From Marinilabiliales bacterium (GTDB lineage Bacteria; Bacteroidota; Bacteroidia; Bacteroidales; PUMT01), in contig REEN01000029.1 of the NCBI GenBank assembly GCA_007695015.1, positions 62,001-126,000 of the forward strand: a stretch of DNA of 64,000 nt, in the 5' to 3' direction. This document shows, in pieces, positions 41,761 through 51,220 of this stretch. The stretch's first letter is position 1. Each line of letters opens with the position of its first letter. The position numbers and the translations under genes were made by a program. Below the pieces are notes generated by a model, which was not told where the DNA came from, did not search any database, and worked only from the letters and a program-made list of their open reading frames with translations.

Positions 41761-42459
41761 TCATTTACCCAGTAATTTGTTAAGGTAGATAGCTGTTTCT
41801 ACCAGTGCCTGTTCGTCATTCCCTGTCCTCCGGCTCCTGCGCAGAAGTTGCCTGAGCTCATTTCTCTTCTCAGGGAAGGCCCTGTATAGAGATCTCCTGT
41901 TTATATTGTCAAGCCTTATCGCAGTGTTTCCAGGAAGCAAAAAGTAATATACAGGATCTGATTCAATTTCGGCGAAGATATATCTGGAGCGGCCCCTTCT
42001 CTCGTAGATGTCCCTGATCTTCACTATTCTCCTGTGGACATAGAGAGAAACAGTATCACTGAACAGCACCTCAACGAACAGGTCTCCCATGCCCGGCAAT
42101 CCAAGTGCAGCACGTTCAATCTTTTTGAATTGCAGTTTTTCTCCGGTCTCAGGTATGGTAAGTGTGAATCCTGATAACTGGCTGCGGTCAAGTATTATGT
42201 GCTGCATATTTCTTTCATGGAGCCAGAGAACATCATCACGGTATCCGTCGTACTTCAGTTTTATGTTGCCAACAATGGATCCGTTGCTGAGTATTATTTC
42301 ACCATCCAGCCACTCATCAATTAAGTACGGGTTTCCCCTGAACATCCCCCCGGGCTGCGTAATCTCTCCCGGGAGAGGCGCGACGGGATCCTGGCCGGAT
42401 ACCAATGCGGCAAAAAACATAAGTGCAATTACCGGGGCTGTTATTTTAATGTATGACAT
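41761..42459 (-). CDS. Secreted protein of unknown function
   Basis: A 232-residue protein with a signal peptide (to about residue 23, LVSGQD). I do not recognise the family. The mature part has a Gly-rich start, an IVGNIKLKYDGYRDDVLWL segment that suggests a beta-rich domain, and a basic helical C-terminus (KRNELRQLLRRSRRTG). It is the last gene of the leftward operon headed by the TonB-dependent receptor, 12 bp after the preceding stop. A periplasmic or outer-membrane role with that receptor is inferred only from position. Confidence 0.75.
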   Translation of the reverse strand: MSYIKITAPVIALMFFAALVSGQDPVAPLPGEITQPGGMFRGNPYLIDEWLDGEIILSNGSIVGNIKLKYDGYRDDVLWLHERNMQHIILDRSQLSGFTLTIPETGEKLQFKKIERAALGLPGMGDLFVEVLFSDTVSLYVHRRIVKIRDIYERRGRSRYIFAEIESDPVYYFLLPGNTAIRLDNINRRSLYRAFPEKRNELRQLLRRSRRTGNDEQALVETAIYLNKLLGK

Positions 42460-42471
42460 CAGTTAAACAAT

Positions 42472-44247
42472 TTACTCTACAACTATTTTTAAATATTCGC
42501 TGAAAGGATTACCAAAGCTGGAAAGACCTTCGACTTTCACGATATATGTTCCGGCAAGATCTCCTGAATAAAATCTCAGCTCCTTTTTTTCCTCCCCGTA
42601 GCTGAAGATGATTTCAGGTTCCCAGTAGAGTGTTTGTCTGAAATCAGGATCATTCCTTTCGGGGTCTTCCTCATAGGCCGGCGGCATAATAGTTGACCGG
42701 GGTATCACTTCAGGAATATCTGCAACTATATAGGGGCCTGAGGAAGTGACATCAAGGTATGCTTCGTTGGTGCTTTTTATGGATATGATCCCCGAAAATT
42801 CTGCATCTCCATACCTCCAGGGATAGTTGTGCACCTCGATGACCCCAATATCTTGCGAACCGAGGTGGATAATATCCTCGGGCCTCATGATATGAACCCC
42901 ATCCAGAAACAGGGCCGGGGCATCATCAAAATAGGTCCCGGTCCGGGAATTTACCAGTCGTGAAACAAGTCTGTCCCCCCTGTAACGCATCTGCCACTGG
43001 GGCACCAGCTCCCGGGCGATCTCCATCAGATTGTCAAGCGGGATGAAGTTCTCAGGGAACACCCTGTTGGCCGGCCTTGAGTAAAGCAGCGGCCTGCGAA
43101 ACTGCCATGGATCAGGGCCGGGCTTTTCATGGTGCAATGAAATGCCGAAAAGTTTGTTGATCGTCGTGATATCCTGGCTCTTTTTTATTGTTTCCGTTGA
43201 CGGAAGAGCTCTGATTCCCCTTCCGGGGATATAAGGAGGGGCAGTATCAAACTCATCATTCAGTGTAATTGAGCAAATGCCTGACATTTCAGGGGTTTGG
43301 GGACTAATATACACCTGGCTGGTCTCATGGTAATCATTCAACACAAAGCTGAATGTTCCGTTCGAACAGGTTACTGTGTGGTAGAGGTTGACCATCTCTC
43401 CTGCCATAGTGAGAAAAAGTCCCAGACCGGGCATTGGGGCTCCGGTTTCATTCGACCTTGCCATGCCCCTTATTTGCAGTCCTCCCCGTATTGCGGTATG
43501 CTGGTGGCGTTCAGAACTGTTACCCTTTGGATCCGGACTGCCATGTTCACCGGCAGAAATGCCATCGGGGCACCAGAGGAGGGTCTCCTCTCTTGCTGCA
43601 CTCAGCGATGCCCATACCGGGTACTCGTTGTGAGGTTCCGTCTCAAGGCTTATTATTACCGGCTCTCTTGTCCCGTAACGTTTTCTGTTGCTGCTGATCC
43701 TGATATTGGGTTCTTCCGGGGTATATTTTGGATCGTGACTTCTTCTTTCATTACCCTTTAAATAACCGGAGGATTTTATGAACTCATCCATGTCACTGTC
43801 AAAGCGGTTTGCAATCATCACCTCCCTTCCTGACGGTATGGGACTGACACCGGCTGTTGCAGTGCCTTCAAAACAGATGATCTGGTAGATGCCGGTTGAC
43901 AGTGTATCATCCAGGTAGATGCCTCCCCATGCATATCCTCGGTCTACCGCTGCTATGCCTTTCTTAACGGTATTGCCGCCTGAGCCTCTGAGTGCTATAA
44001 AGGCCAGCCTTCCGGTCTCGCCCGGTATTACGGGTCCCGGAAGTTTTGCTGAAAAGTACAGGTATTCACCGGCAATGTATATGTCCCTGTCAGTATACAG
44101 AACCGGGACAGGAAAGTTTGAGGTGATCTCCTTCGGATCTTCGTTGCCGCATGTGGAGATCAACGGAGCCGGAGGCTCAGCTGCTCTTCCCCCGGCAAGG
44201 ATAACACCGGTTAATAATAGGATACAGAAATTTTTTTTTATTATCAT
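42472..44247 (-). CDS. Secreted MG2-like protein with a TonB-plug-like C-terminal domain
   Basis: A 591-residue protein with a signal peptide (about residue 1-22). The start of the mature part (VLYTDRDIYIAGEYLYFSAKLPG) resembles the macroglobulin MG2-type domain found in Bacteroidota surface proteins. A region near residues 405-520 resembles a TonB receptor plug (YFDDAPALFLDGVHIMRPED, then IGVIEVHNYPWRYG). The family is unnamed to me. It is third in the operon after the receptor and DUF4249 genes, 11 bp from the latter. A role in import or surface assembly with the receptor is plausible. Confidence 0.7.
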   Translation of the reverse strand: MIIKKNFCILLLTGVILAGGRAAEPPAPLISTCGNEDPKEITSNFPVPVLYTDRDIYIAGEYLYFSAKLPGPVIPGETGRLAFIALRGSGGNTVKKGIAAVDRGYAWGGIYLDDTLSTGIYQIICFEGTATAGVSPIPSGREVMIANRFDSDMDEFIKSSGYLKGNERRSHDPKYTPEEPNIRISSNRKRYGTREPVIISLETEPHNEYPVWASLSAAREETLLWCPDGISAGEHGSPDPKGNSSERHQHTAIRGGLQIRGMARSNETGAPMPGLGLFLTMAGEMVNLYHTVTCSNGTFSFVLNDYHETSQVYISPQTPEMSGICSITLNDEFDTAPPYIPGRGIRALPSTETIKKSQDITTINKLFGISLHHEKPGPDPWQFRRPLLYSRPANRVFPENFIPLDNLMEIARELVPQWQMRYRGDRLVSRLVNSRTGTYFDDAPALFLDGVHIMRPEDIIHLGSQDIGVIEVHNYPWRYGDAEFSGIISIKSTNEAYLDVTSSGPYIVADIPEVIPRSTIMPPAYEEDPERNDPDFRQTLYWEPEIIFSYGEEKKELRFYSGDLAGTYIVKVEGLSSFGNPFSEYLKIVVE

Positions 44248-44258
44248 TTTTGCAATGT

Positions 44259-45365
44259 TTACCGGTCAACCCAGAAACCGGGAGGGTCAAAGAAAATCTT
44301 TCCGAAATCAGGTATATGATGCAGATCCTCTGTTTCCCTCAAAGGGTAGTAATCCTGCCATGGTGTCTCGACTACCACGAAGGTCTTCTTTGTGGCCCGC
44401 GATACTTCAAACAGACCCAGTGCCAGCCTGCCTGGATCGGATTCGCAATATATATTGGACGGAAGCTGCTTTGCCATCGGGTCAAAAAGCCTGCCCTCCG
44501 AACGGATCTGTCCGTGCGCCGAGTGGTAAAAACTCCAGGAGTCCTCATTAAGGGAGAAGAGGCTCAGGAGCAGTATTCTTCTGTGCGGGTCAAAATTTTG
44601 TTCCCTGTCGATATACATATCCTGTTCCCTCAGCGACATGAAGGCGACCTCATGGTTTCTCACAACGGCAGTCTCCTGTTCAAAGGCCTCAATATTTATA
44701 TTTATATTATCGGGCATGTACAGCTTCTTCCATAAATAGTTCTGATGGTTGGCAAAGGTCTCGGTGTACAGCAAAAGGTATTGTGGAATAACCCTGAACA
44801 GCAGACGGTTATTGCTGCTGCCGCTGATGTCGGCTACTATTTCAAGTCCGTGTATCCTTTCGATGTAATATGTCCCCTGGTTTGACAGCACCAGCCTTTC
44901 CCTGTATGTATTCATTGCGATCAGGGTATCCATGGTAACAGGTTCAGGTAGTTGCTGTGGAGAAGAGAGGTAAACATGACCATTGGAAGTGGTTATATGA
45001 AGAGTGTAACTCATCCCTTCAACGGCCCTCAGCGTGCTGTCCGAATAGTAACGCCCCGGTGCCTCTTCGCTGAATATGAACTGGTTGCCGGCATCATCAG
45101 CAACGATCACGGATGCTCCCTTTATATAATCAGGGATGCCTTCGTTTACTGGCGAATGCGGGTTGTCCGGATCACTTGTCTCGATCATCTCAATGCCGGT
45201 AAGCCTGATAAGATGGGGGCCGGGATGGTCTGACAGAAGCCCGTCAACGACTATCGCATCTTCAGCGATGTTTGGCACATGGTTGTATATCTCGCGGCAG
45301 GACGGCAGAACAGCCTGCAGGAGCATAACGGCAATTGAGGTGATATATAATATATATCTCTTCAT
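44259..45365 (-). CDS. DUF4249-family lipoprotein
   Basis: A 368-residue lipoprotein with lipobox LPSC (Cys near 23). It starts with the DUF4249 pattern IAEDAIVVDGLLSDHPGPHLIRLTGI and continues with SDPDNPHSPVNEGIPDYIKGASVIVAD and YYSDSTLRAVEGMSYTLHI. DUF4249 proteins are found beside TonB-dependent receptors in Bacteroidota, a SusD-like placement, but their ligand is unknown. Its ATG shares one base with the receptor stop (TGATG). Confidence 0.9.
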   Translation of the reverse strand: MKRYILYITSIAVMLLQAVLPSCREIYNHVPNIAEDAIVVDGLLSDHPGPHLIRLTGIEMIETSDPDNPHSPVNEGIPDYIKGASVIVADDAGNQFIFSEEAPGRYYSDSTLRAVEGMSYTLHITTSNGHVYLSSPQQLPEPVTMDTLIAMNTYRERLVLSNQGTYYIERIHGLEIVADISGSSNNRLLFRVIPQYLLLYTETFANHQNYLWKKLYMPDNININIEAFEQETAVVRNHEVAFMSLREQDMYIDREQNFDPHRRILLLSLFSLNEDSWSFYHSAHGQIRSEGRLFDPMAKQLPSNIYCESDPGRLALGLFEVSRATKKTFVVVETPWQDYYPLRETEDLHHIPDFGKIFFDPPGFWVDR

Positions 45366-48058
45366 CAGAAGGTGAAATTATAGGTGAGGGTAGGCAGTGG
45401 CCGCCCGATTATATAAAGTTTGTACAGGCTGAACAGGTTTGACCTTGAACCTGATGTCATGTCATTCCTCTCATAAAAGACCGAATAGGCATTCTTCCTG
45501 CCGTAAACATTGATAACAGAAAATGTCCAGTGTCCCTTGCCCCGCCTGTCGGTCCTCAGGTTTTCCAGCAGGGTCAGCGAAAGGTCAAGCCTGTGGTAGT
45601 CCGGCAGCCTGTAAGCGTTGCGGTCTGAATAGCGCACCAGCATGGTGTTTCCATGATAGAAATAAAGCTCCGGGAGGGTTACCGGCCTTCCCGAGCTGTA
45701 GGCAAAGGTGCCGCCCAGGATCCACCTCCTGGTTATATTGTAATTAAGATTTGCAGAGAAGTCGTGTGGCTTGTCATAGTTTGAAGGGAAATACTCGTTG
45801 CGGTTAATTCTGTTTTCAGGGTGCTCCTCACCGGACCTTCTGATCGAAGCTGAAAGTGTGTAACTGGCCCATCCGGTCAGTCTCCCGCTGTTCTTCCTTG
45901 CATAGAGCTCGATACCGTAATTGTGCCCCTTTGCATTTATCAGGTCGGTCTCAGGTCTTTCGTTCAGTATGATCTGCGCACCTTCTTTGTACTCAGTTAC
46001 ATTGTAAAGCCTTTTATAGTAAAGCTCGACGGAAGTTTCAACACTGTTGTTGCTGAAATTCCTGAAGTATCCCAGCGCATAATGGTCGCTTTTAAGGGGT
46101 TTGAGATGTGTGTCGCTTAGATTCCAGGTATCGGAGGGTGTAATTATTGATGTATTCGAGATCAGGTTGATATACTGGTGAATTCTGTTATAGCTTGCTT
46201 TAACCGAGCTTTCCCCGTCAAGAATATACCTGACACCCAGCCTCGGTTCGGGGCCACCGTAGCTTTTTACGATCTCGTTGGCGCCAAAATGCAACGTGTC
46301 GGTTATTGAAGCTGTTGTCCGGGGCACCCCCTGTTCATAAAGGTAGACCGTTGCTTCACCAAGCCTGAAGTAACGGGAGTACCTCAGGCCGGCTTCGATG
46401 CTGACCGACGGTGTAAGTGTAAAATTATCGCTCACGTAAGCTGCCAGTTCAACAGCCTGTCCGTTGTCAACTGCCACTGGGATGATATCCGAACCGGGAC
46501 CGTATGGGGTGAGGTTGCCGGGATCGGTATAATAATGGATTGCATTGAATCCGAATTCTATGTTGTGATCGGGATCGGGAAAGTACATGAAATTACTTTT
46601 AAGACTCCGGTAACTGATAGCCGAATTAAGGCGGTAAGCCGCCGATGGCCTCAACTCATCGCTTTCAATAACCTCGTAGTTGTAGTTGCTGAAACCTGCA
46701 TTGATGCTGAATGAAATTTTTTCCCCGGCAATCGAGTTAAGCCTTATCGCCCCGAGTGTATTGCCGTAGGCATGATCGCTGTTCCCGGCAAATGCGAAGC
46801 GGTCGGCGCTGTTGTATCCGAAGATTGTGATTGTATTTTTCGGATTGATTGAAAAGGCCAGTGTACCGGTAAGATCGTAAAACCCTGCTGAACTGTTCAT
46901 GAGGTCCTCGTCGGGTATCCTGCCCAGTAGCCAGTCCGACCACGAGGTGCGCGCTCCTGCAGAAAAGATGATATTTTCAGAAAAAAGGGGGGTTTTAAGA
47001 TGGGCCCTGCTGTTGAGCAGTCCGATCCCGCCGGTAAGGCTGGTGCCGGTTACATCATCCGGCCTGATCCTTATATCCATGACTGATGCAGCCCTTTCCC
47101 CGTACCTGGCAGGGATACCTGCCTTTGTCATTGTCACGCCGGTTACCATGTCGGGGTTCACCACCGATGTAAGTCCGAAGAGATGAGAGGAATTGAACAG
47201 GGGAACCTCCTCAAGCAGTACCAGGTTCTGGTCGGCACTGCCCCCGCGCACATTAAACCCGGTGCCGAATTCACCTACGGTTGATATACCGGGCAGCAGG
47301 CTCATGCTCCTGATAATATCCTGCTCTCCCATGCTTCCCGGCAGCTCCCTCAGCATTTTCGAGTCCAGGCTTATCATACTCATCCTGGTGCGTGTGATAT
47401 TTGACTCTGCCCTCTGTGCCATTATTGTGACCTCATCAAGCTGCAGGCTCTCCTCAAATAATTCGAAATCAAATTCTCCCGGACTGTACAGATATAACCT
47501 GCGAGCTGAAGTCTCATAGCCTACAAAGCTGATACTGATCCGGTGTTCACCCGGAGGGAGGTTCAGGGAAAAGTGGCCGTCCGGTCCTGCCGGCACCCCC
47601 GTTCCTGATCTCTGACTGTATATGACAGCACCTGCAAGGGGTTCGCCGGTCTGACCGTCAGATATGGTGCCGTACAGGCTTACAATTGGGAAGCGCCCGT
47701 ATTCGAGAGGATTACCAATGGCAACGGTGGTTTCATCGGGGGTAGTGTGACGGGATGCCAGGTCACTGCCCGGTGCAAGGACATAGTAGTTGTCAATCCG
47801 GTAGACTGAGAGGTTATTGTTCCGGGAAAGTACTGATACTGCCCTCTCAATAGGCATTTCAAGGATTTCCGGTCCGGCTGCACTTTCCAGCAGCCATTCC
47901 TGTCTGTAAAATATCCTGGTCGAGTGTTTTTCTTCAAGCAGTCTTATAAGCTCCTCCTGCCGGAGAGGTTCCTTCCCCGGGGTCTGTCCGGCAGCCTGTT
48001 CTCCCAGCAATGGACCCAACAGCAGCAACAGTGCCGCCAATTTAAAGGGGACTTTCAT
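45365..48058 (-). CDS. TonB-dependent outer-membrane receptor with STN and carboxypeptidase-regulatory domains
   Basis: An 897-residue receptor. After a signal peptide (MKVPFKLAALLLLLGPLLG), an STN-type signalling domain (about 30-95) has EKHSTRIFYR. A carboxypeptidase-D regulatory domain (about 125-205) has LYGTISDGQTGEPLAGAVIY. The plug (about 215-330) has GSADQNLVLLEEVPLFNSSHLFG. The barrel reaches the C-terminal LTYNFTF. The STN domain suggests gene control through an anti-sigma factor, but none is present here. The partner is DUF4249, not SusD. The ATG at 48058 is chosen: it starts a signal peptide and follows a TAGTTTTG box by 36 bp. A longer frame would overlap the next gene. Confidence 0.92.
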   Translation of the reverse strand: MKVPFKLAALLLLLGPLLGEQAAGQTPGKEPLRQEELIRLLEEKHSTRIFYRQEWLLESAAGPEILEMPIERAVSVLSRNNNLSVYRIDNYYVLAPGSDLASRHTTPDETTVAIGNPLEYGRFPIVSLYGTISDGQTGEPLAGAVIYSQRSGTGVPAGPDGHFSLNLPPGEHRISISFVGYETSARRLYLYSPGEFDFELFEESLQLDEVTIMAQRAESNITRTRMSMISLDSKMLRELPGSMGEQDIIRSMSLLPGISTVGEFGTGFNVRGGSADQNLVLLEEVPLFNSSHLFGLTSVVNPDMVTGVTMTKAGIPARYGERAASVMDIRIRPDDVTGTSLTGGIGLLNSRAHLKTPLFSENIIFSAGARTSWSDWLLGRIPDEDLMNSSAGFYDLTGTLAFSINPKNTITIFGYNSADRFAFAGNSDHAYGNTLGAIRLNSIAGEKISFSINAGFSNYNYEVIESDELRPSAAYRLNSAISYRSLKSNFMYFPDPDHNIEFGFNAIHYYTDPGNLTPYGPGSDIIPVAVDNGQAVELAAYVSDNFTLTPSVSIEAGLRYSRYFRLGEATVYLYEQGVPRTTASITDTLHFGANEIVKSYGGPEPRLGVRYILDGESSVKASYNRIHQYINLISNTSIITPSDTWNLSDTHLKPLKSDHYALGYFRNFSNNSVETSVELYYKRLYNVTEYKEGAQIILNERPETDLINAKGHNYGIELYARKNSGRLTGWASYTLSASIRRSGEEHPENRINRNEYFPSNYDKPHDFSANLNYNITRRWILGGTFAYSSGRPVTLPELYFYHGNTMLVRYSDRNAYRLPDYHRLDLSLTLLENLRTDRRGKGHWTFSVINVYGRKNAYSVFYERNDMTSGSRSNLFSLYKLYIIGRPLPTLTYNFTF

Positions 48059-48093
48059 TAACTTCGGTGCTAAATTAATCAGGGCGGGATTTG

Positions 48094-48101
48094 CAAAACT
48101 A
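48094..48101 (-). promoter_or_regulatory. Candidate -7 promoter box (TAGTTTTG) for the TonB-receptor operon
   Basis: An exact TAnnTTTG match on the minus strand, 36 bp upstream of the start at 48058. It supports that start over longer alternatives. Confidence 0.5.
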
Positions 48102-48116
48102 ATAAAAAAACTGACT

Positions 48117-48761
48117 TTAAACCCGGTTGCGGATATAAAAGTAACTTGTTTCTGATCCGGGATCATCATAGGTGTAAATATCCTTCCCGGAGAACCCTGC
48201 CATGAAATTAATCATTGCAAAATCACCGATACACATAGTGCTGTGCATTAGCATAGCCACCAGGGATGCCCATTGCATGAACTGCTGGCCGGTTATTATA
48301 AAAGCAAAAAAGAAGAGGTTTATAACGATAAAGGGAAGGAATGCCACAATCATAAAATCATTCCTTCCGGCAACAAACCCCGGAGCACTGGCATAAAACA
48401 GCATCTGCCGGAGATCCATTCCATACCTGATCTTTCCTGCACCTGCTATCCGGTATGCCAGTCCGTGCAGCCCCTCATGAAAAGGGATGACAAACAGTAT
48501 GCCGGCTGCTGTCCCTGCCAAAAGGCCCGTAAGATGTGCCCTCCACGGTATAACCTCATGAAACACATTGGCTGCAGTAATAGCGGTTATGATCAGCAGC
48601 AGGACAGAGTTGAAAATGTAGAAGGTGACAATAGGCCACCTGAACTTTTTTAGTTCTGCGGTGACAAATTCCACAATTTCGTCATGTTTGAGCGTTCTTA
48701 CAAGACAATAGGTTTTGTCGTCCCGGAGCTGTTCAATTCCTGGTTTTTTGTTCTCCGTCAT
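48117..48761 (-). CDS. DUF3267-family putative membrane zinc metalloprotease
   Basis: A 214-residue protein with four or five hydrophobic segments. The zincin motif HEGLH (HExxH) is at about residue 95-99, preceded by a hydrophobic helix. The gluzincin-type DUF3267 family contains this motif and several membrane segments; function is unknown. A TACTTTTG box lies about 50 bp upstream. It is transcribed leftward ahead of the TonB-receptor operon, with a separate promoter between them. Confidence 0.85.
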   Translation of the reverse strand: MTENKKPGIEQLRDDKTYCLVRTLKHDEIVEFVTAELKKFRWPIVTFYIFNSVLLLIITAITAANVFHEVIPWRAHLTGLLAGTAAGILFVIPFHEGLHGLAYRIAGAGKIRYGMDLRQMLFYASAPGFVAGRNDFMIVAFLPFIVINLFFFAFIITGQQFMQWASLVAMLMHSTMCIGDFAMINFMAGFSGKDIYTYDDPGSETSYFYIRNRV

Positions 48762-48811
48762 AAGATATACATTGATCCGCAGTTCATTTATGGGCTTAAT
48801 GCAAACGGGAC

Positions 48812-48819
48812 CAAAAGTA
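48812..48819 (-). promoter_or_regulatory. Candidate -7 promoter box (TACTTTTG) for the DUF3267 gene
   Basis: An exact TAnnTTTG match on the minus strand, about 50 bp upstream of the start codon, in the 286-bp divergent gap. Confidence 0.4.
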
Positions 48820-49005
48820 ATTAAACCTTTCCAACGATCAAAAAACAGTGATCAAATCGGGATATAATCACCTGGACTTTTGCGTCCCAGGATCACTGCC
48901 ATATTATGTCAGCCCGGCCATGCTTCCCAGGACATTGCTGTCAGGGCCCATGCCGGAGAACCGTAAATTATTTTGCCTGCGGTTTTTTACCTGAATTAAA
49001 AAGAA

Positions 49006-49013
49006 TAATTTTG
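49006..49013 (+). promoter_or_regulatory. Candidate -7 promoter box (TAATTTTG) for gpmI
   Basis: An exact TAnnTTTG match, 34 bp before the gpmI start. Confidence 0.45.
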
Positions 49014-49047
49014 CAGGATATTTTTTAATGAGAGCATATAATAAATT

Positions 49048-50571
49048 ATGGAAAACAAAAGAACAATTCTGATTATACTTGACGGGTGGGGTATCGGTGA
49101 CAAGTCACGCTCCGACCTGATTTATAACTCCGACACTCCTGTAATGGACCGCCTTTCGGCAAAGTACCCTTTTTCAAGCCTGCATGCATCGGGTGAGAAT
49201 GTTGGTCTGCCGGAGGGTCAGATGGGGAACTCCGAAGTCGGGCACCTCAATATCGGGGCAGGCAGGAGAGTTTACCAGGACCTTGTCAGGATAAACCTTG
49301 CAATTGAGGATGACAGCATATCTGATAATCCAGTACTCAAAGAGGCCATGGCATATGCAAAGGATAATGACAAGGCAGTGCATTTTCTGGGACTGGTAAG
49401 TGACGGAGGAGTGCATTCATCCGACAGGCACCTTTACAAGCTTTGTGATATTACCGGTGAATACGGGCTTGACAAGGTATATATCCATGCTTTTACCGAT
49501 GGCCGTGATACTGATCCGAAAAGCGGATACGGGTTTGTGAAAAACCTTCAGGATCATCTCGGAAAATCAAACGGGAGGATAGCATCGCTGGTTGGCAGGT
49601 ATTATGCGATGGACAGGGACAAGAGATGGGAGAGGGTCAAGGAGGCCTATGACCTGCTTGTCGACGGTAAAGGAAAAAAATCGACCGACATTCTCAAATC
49701 GATTCAGGAGTCCTACGACGAAAACGTAACAGACGAATTCATCAGGCCAGTTGTTATGGTTGATGATTCAGGCGATCCCGTGGGAAATATCAGCCCTGAT
49801 GATGTTGTAATATGCTTCAATTTCCGTACCGACAGGCTTAGGGAGATAACCATGGCGCTTACGCAGAAGGACTTTCCTGATCACGATATGAAGACCATGC
49901 CGCTTCACTACGTTACAATGACCAGGTATGATGATACCTTCAGGGGTGTGAAGATTATGTTTGACAAGGAAAACCTCACCAATACGATGGGGGAGATAGT
50001 TTCGGCAGCTGGCCTGAAGCAATTGCGGATAGCCGAAACCGAAAAATACGGCCACGTTACCTTCTTCTTCTCCGGCGGGCGTGAAAAGGAGTTTGAGAAT
50101 GAGGAGAGAATACTTATCCCCTCACCAAAAGTAGCCACCTATGACCTTAAGCCTGAGATGAGCGCCCCTGAGGTTACTGATGCTGTTGTTACCGTGCTTA
50201 ACAATAAGAAATTTGATTTTATCTGTCTCAATTTTGCAAACTGCGATATGGTCGGCCATTCGGGCGTCTATGAGTCCATCCGCAAAGCGGTCGAAACAGT
50301 GGACCGTTGCGTTGGCAGTGTTGTAAAGGCTGCCGCTGATAACGGCTACGAATGTATGATCATAGCCGACCACGGAAATGCCGACAATGCACTTAACAAT
50401 GACGGATCGGTCAATACGGCGCATTCTCTGAACCCGGTGCCCTGCATTGTTGTATCTGACAGGTTCACAGCGGTAGAGGACGGGATACTTGCAGACGTCG
50501 CTCCCACCCTTCTGTATATGATGGGTTTGCCTGCTTCGGAAGAGATGACCGGTAAAGTTCTTGTGAAATGA
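49048..50571 (+). CDS. gpmI: 2,3-bisphosphoglycerate-independent phosphoglycerate mutase
   Basis: A 507-residue iPGM of normal length. Motifs include LDGWG (metal Asp), [15 protein letters not shown] (phosphoserine nucleophile near residue 63), [12 protein letters not shown], and the second metal site with DHGNAD near the C-terminus. It interconverts 3- and 2-phosphoglycerate in glycolysis using Mn2+. Its stop overlaps the start of the DUF3109 gene by four bases. Confidence 0.97.
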   Translation: MENKRTILIILDGWGIGDKSRSDLIYNSDTPVMDRLSAKYPFSSLHASGENVGLPEGQMGNSEVGHLNIGAGRRVYQDLVRINLAIEDDSISDNPVLKEAMAYAKDNDKAVHFLGLVSDGGVHSSDRHLYKLCDITGEYGLDKVYIHAFTDGRDTDPKSGYGFVKNLQDHLGKSNGRIASLVGRYYAMDRDKRWERVKEAYDLLVDGKGKKSTDILKSIQESYDENVTDEFIRPVVMVDDSGDPVGNISPDDVVICFNFRTDRLREITMALTQKDFPDHDMKTMPLHYVTMTRYDDTFRGVKIMFDKENLTNTMGEIVSAAGLKQLRIAETEKYGHVTFFFSGGREKEFENEERILIPSPKVATYDLKPEMSAPEVTDAVVTVLNNKKFDFICLNFANCDMVGHSGVYESIRKAVETVDRCVGSVVKAAADNGYECMIIADHGNADNALNNDGSVNTAHSLNPVPCIVVSDRFTAVEDGILADVAPTLLYMMGLPASEEMTGKVLVK

Positions 50572-51155
50572 CCGGCATGCTGCAGACAGGTGATAAAGTA
50601 CTGGCACTCTCATTGCTTGAAGAAAAATTTGTATGTAATCTTGAAAAATGCCTGGGAGCATGCTGTGTACAGGGAGATGCCGGAGCTCCCCTGCTGGATG
50701 ATGAGCTGCCCCTTCTGGACAGTATTTTTCCGGTTCTTAAACCCTATTTGCGGAGCGAATCAGTGGCTGCTATCGAATCTGAAGGGACCTATGTGACTGA
50801 CGAGAGTGACGGTGAGAAGGTAACGCCTCTTCTTGGCGGTAAAGAGTGCGTTTATGCTGTTTTCGATAATGGGATTGCCAGGTGTGCGATTGAGAAGGCC
50901 TGGTCAGAGGGTGCTGTTCCTTTCCGCAAACCGGTGTCATGCCATCTGTATCCTGTAAGGGTTAAGGAGTATGAGAGTTTTACCGCTGTCAACTACGACC
51001 GGTGGCCGGTTTGCAAGCCTGCGATCGTCAATGGTGAAAAACTGGGAGTCCCGGTTTTTGCTTTCTGCAAAGAAGGCCTTTTGCGCAGGTTCGGGTCGGA
51101 TTATTACCGTGAACTTGAAATAGCTGCTGCCACTTTTGCCGGAGGAAATGAATGA
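50568..51155 (+). CDS. DUF3109-family protein with an N-terminal cysteine cluster
   Basis: A 195-residue protein whose N-terminus holds [13 protein letters not shown] (about residues 21-33), the metal-binding Cys pattern of the DUF3109 family. Further Cys at [25 protein letters not shown] and VCKPA extend the cluster, as in YkgJ-like proteins that bind zinc or Fe-S. Function unknown. It overlaps gpmI by four bases (ATGA), so the two are translationally coupled. Confidence 0.88.
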   Translation: MTGMLQTGDKVLALSLLEEKFVCNLEKCLGACCVQGDAGAPLLDDELPLLDSIFPVLKPYLRSESVAAIESEGTYVTDESDGEKVTPLLGGKECVYAVFDNGIARCAIEKAWSEGAVPFRKPVSCHLYPVRVKEYESFTAVNYDRWPVCKPAIVNGEKLGVPVFAFCKEGLLRRFGSDYYRELEIAAATFAGGNE

Positions 51156-51191
51156 TGGTTTTTTTTGGTCGGCTTTTTAAGGTGGTTTGGT

Positions 51192-51199
51192 TATCTTTG
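51192..51199 (+). promoter_or_regulatory. Candidate -7 promoter box (TATCTTTG) for the dipeptidase gene
   Basis: An exact TAnnTTTG match, 21 bp before the start of the dipeptidase gene. A TTTG lies 24 bp upstream, longer than the usual -33 spacing. Confidence 0.45.
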
Positions 51200-51220
51200 A
51201 CCTAAACTCATATAAATACC

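Noticed and set aside
47193-47519. 108-codon rightward frame inside the TonB-receptor gene
   Set aside because: Antisense to the conserved receptor plug region, with no features of its own.
48059-48169. Longer N-terminus for the TonB receptor
   Set aside because: It overlaps the DUF3267 gene end, lies upstream of the -7 box, and places residues before the true signal peptide.
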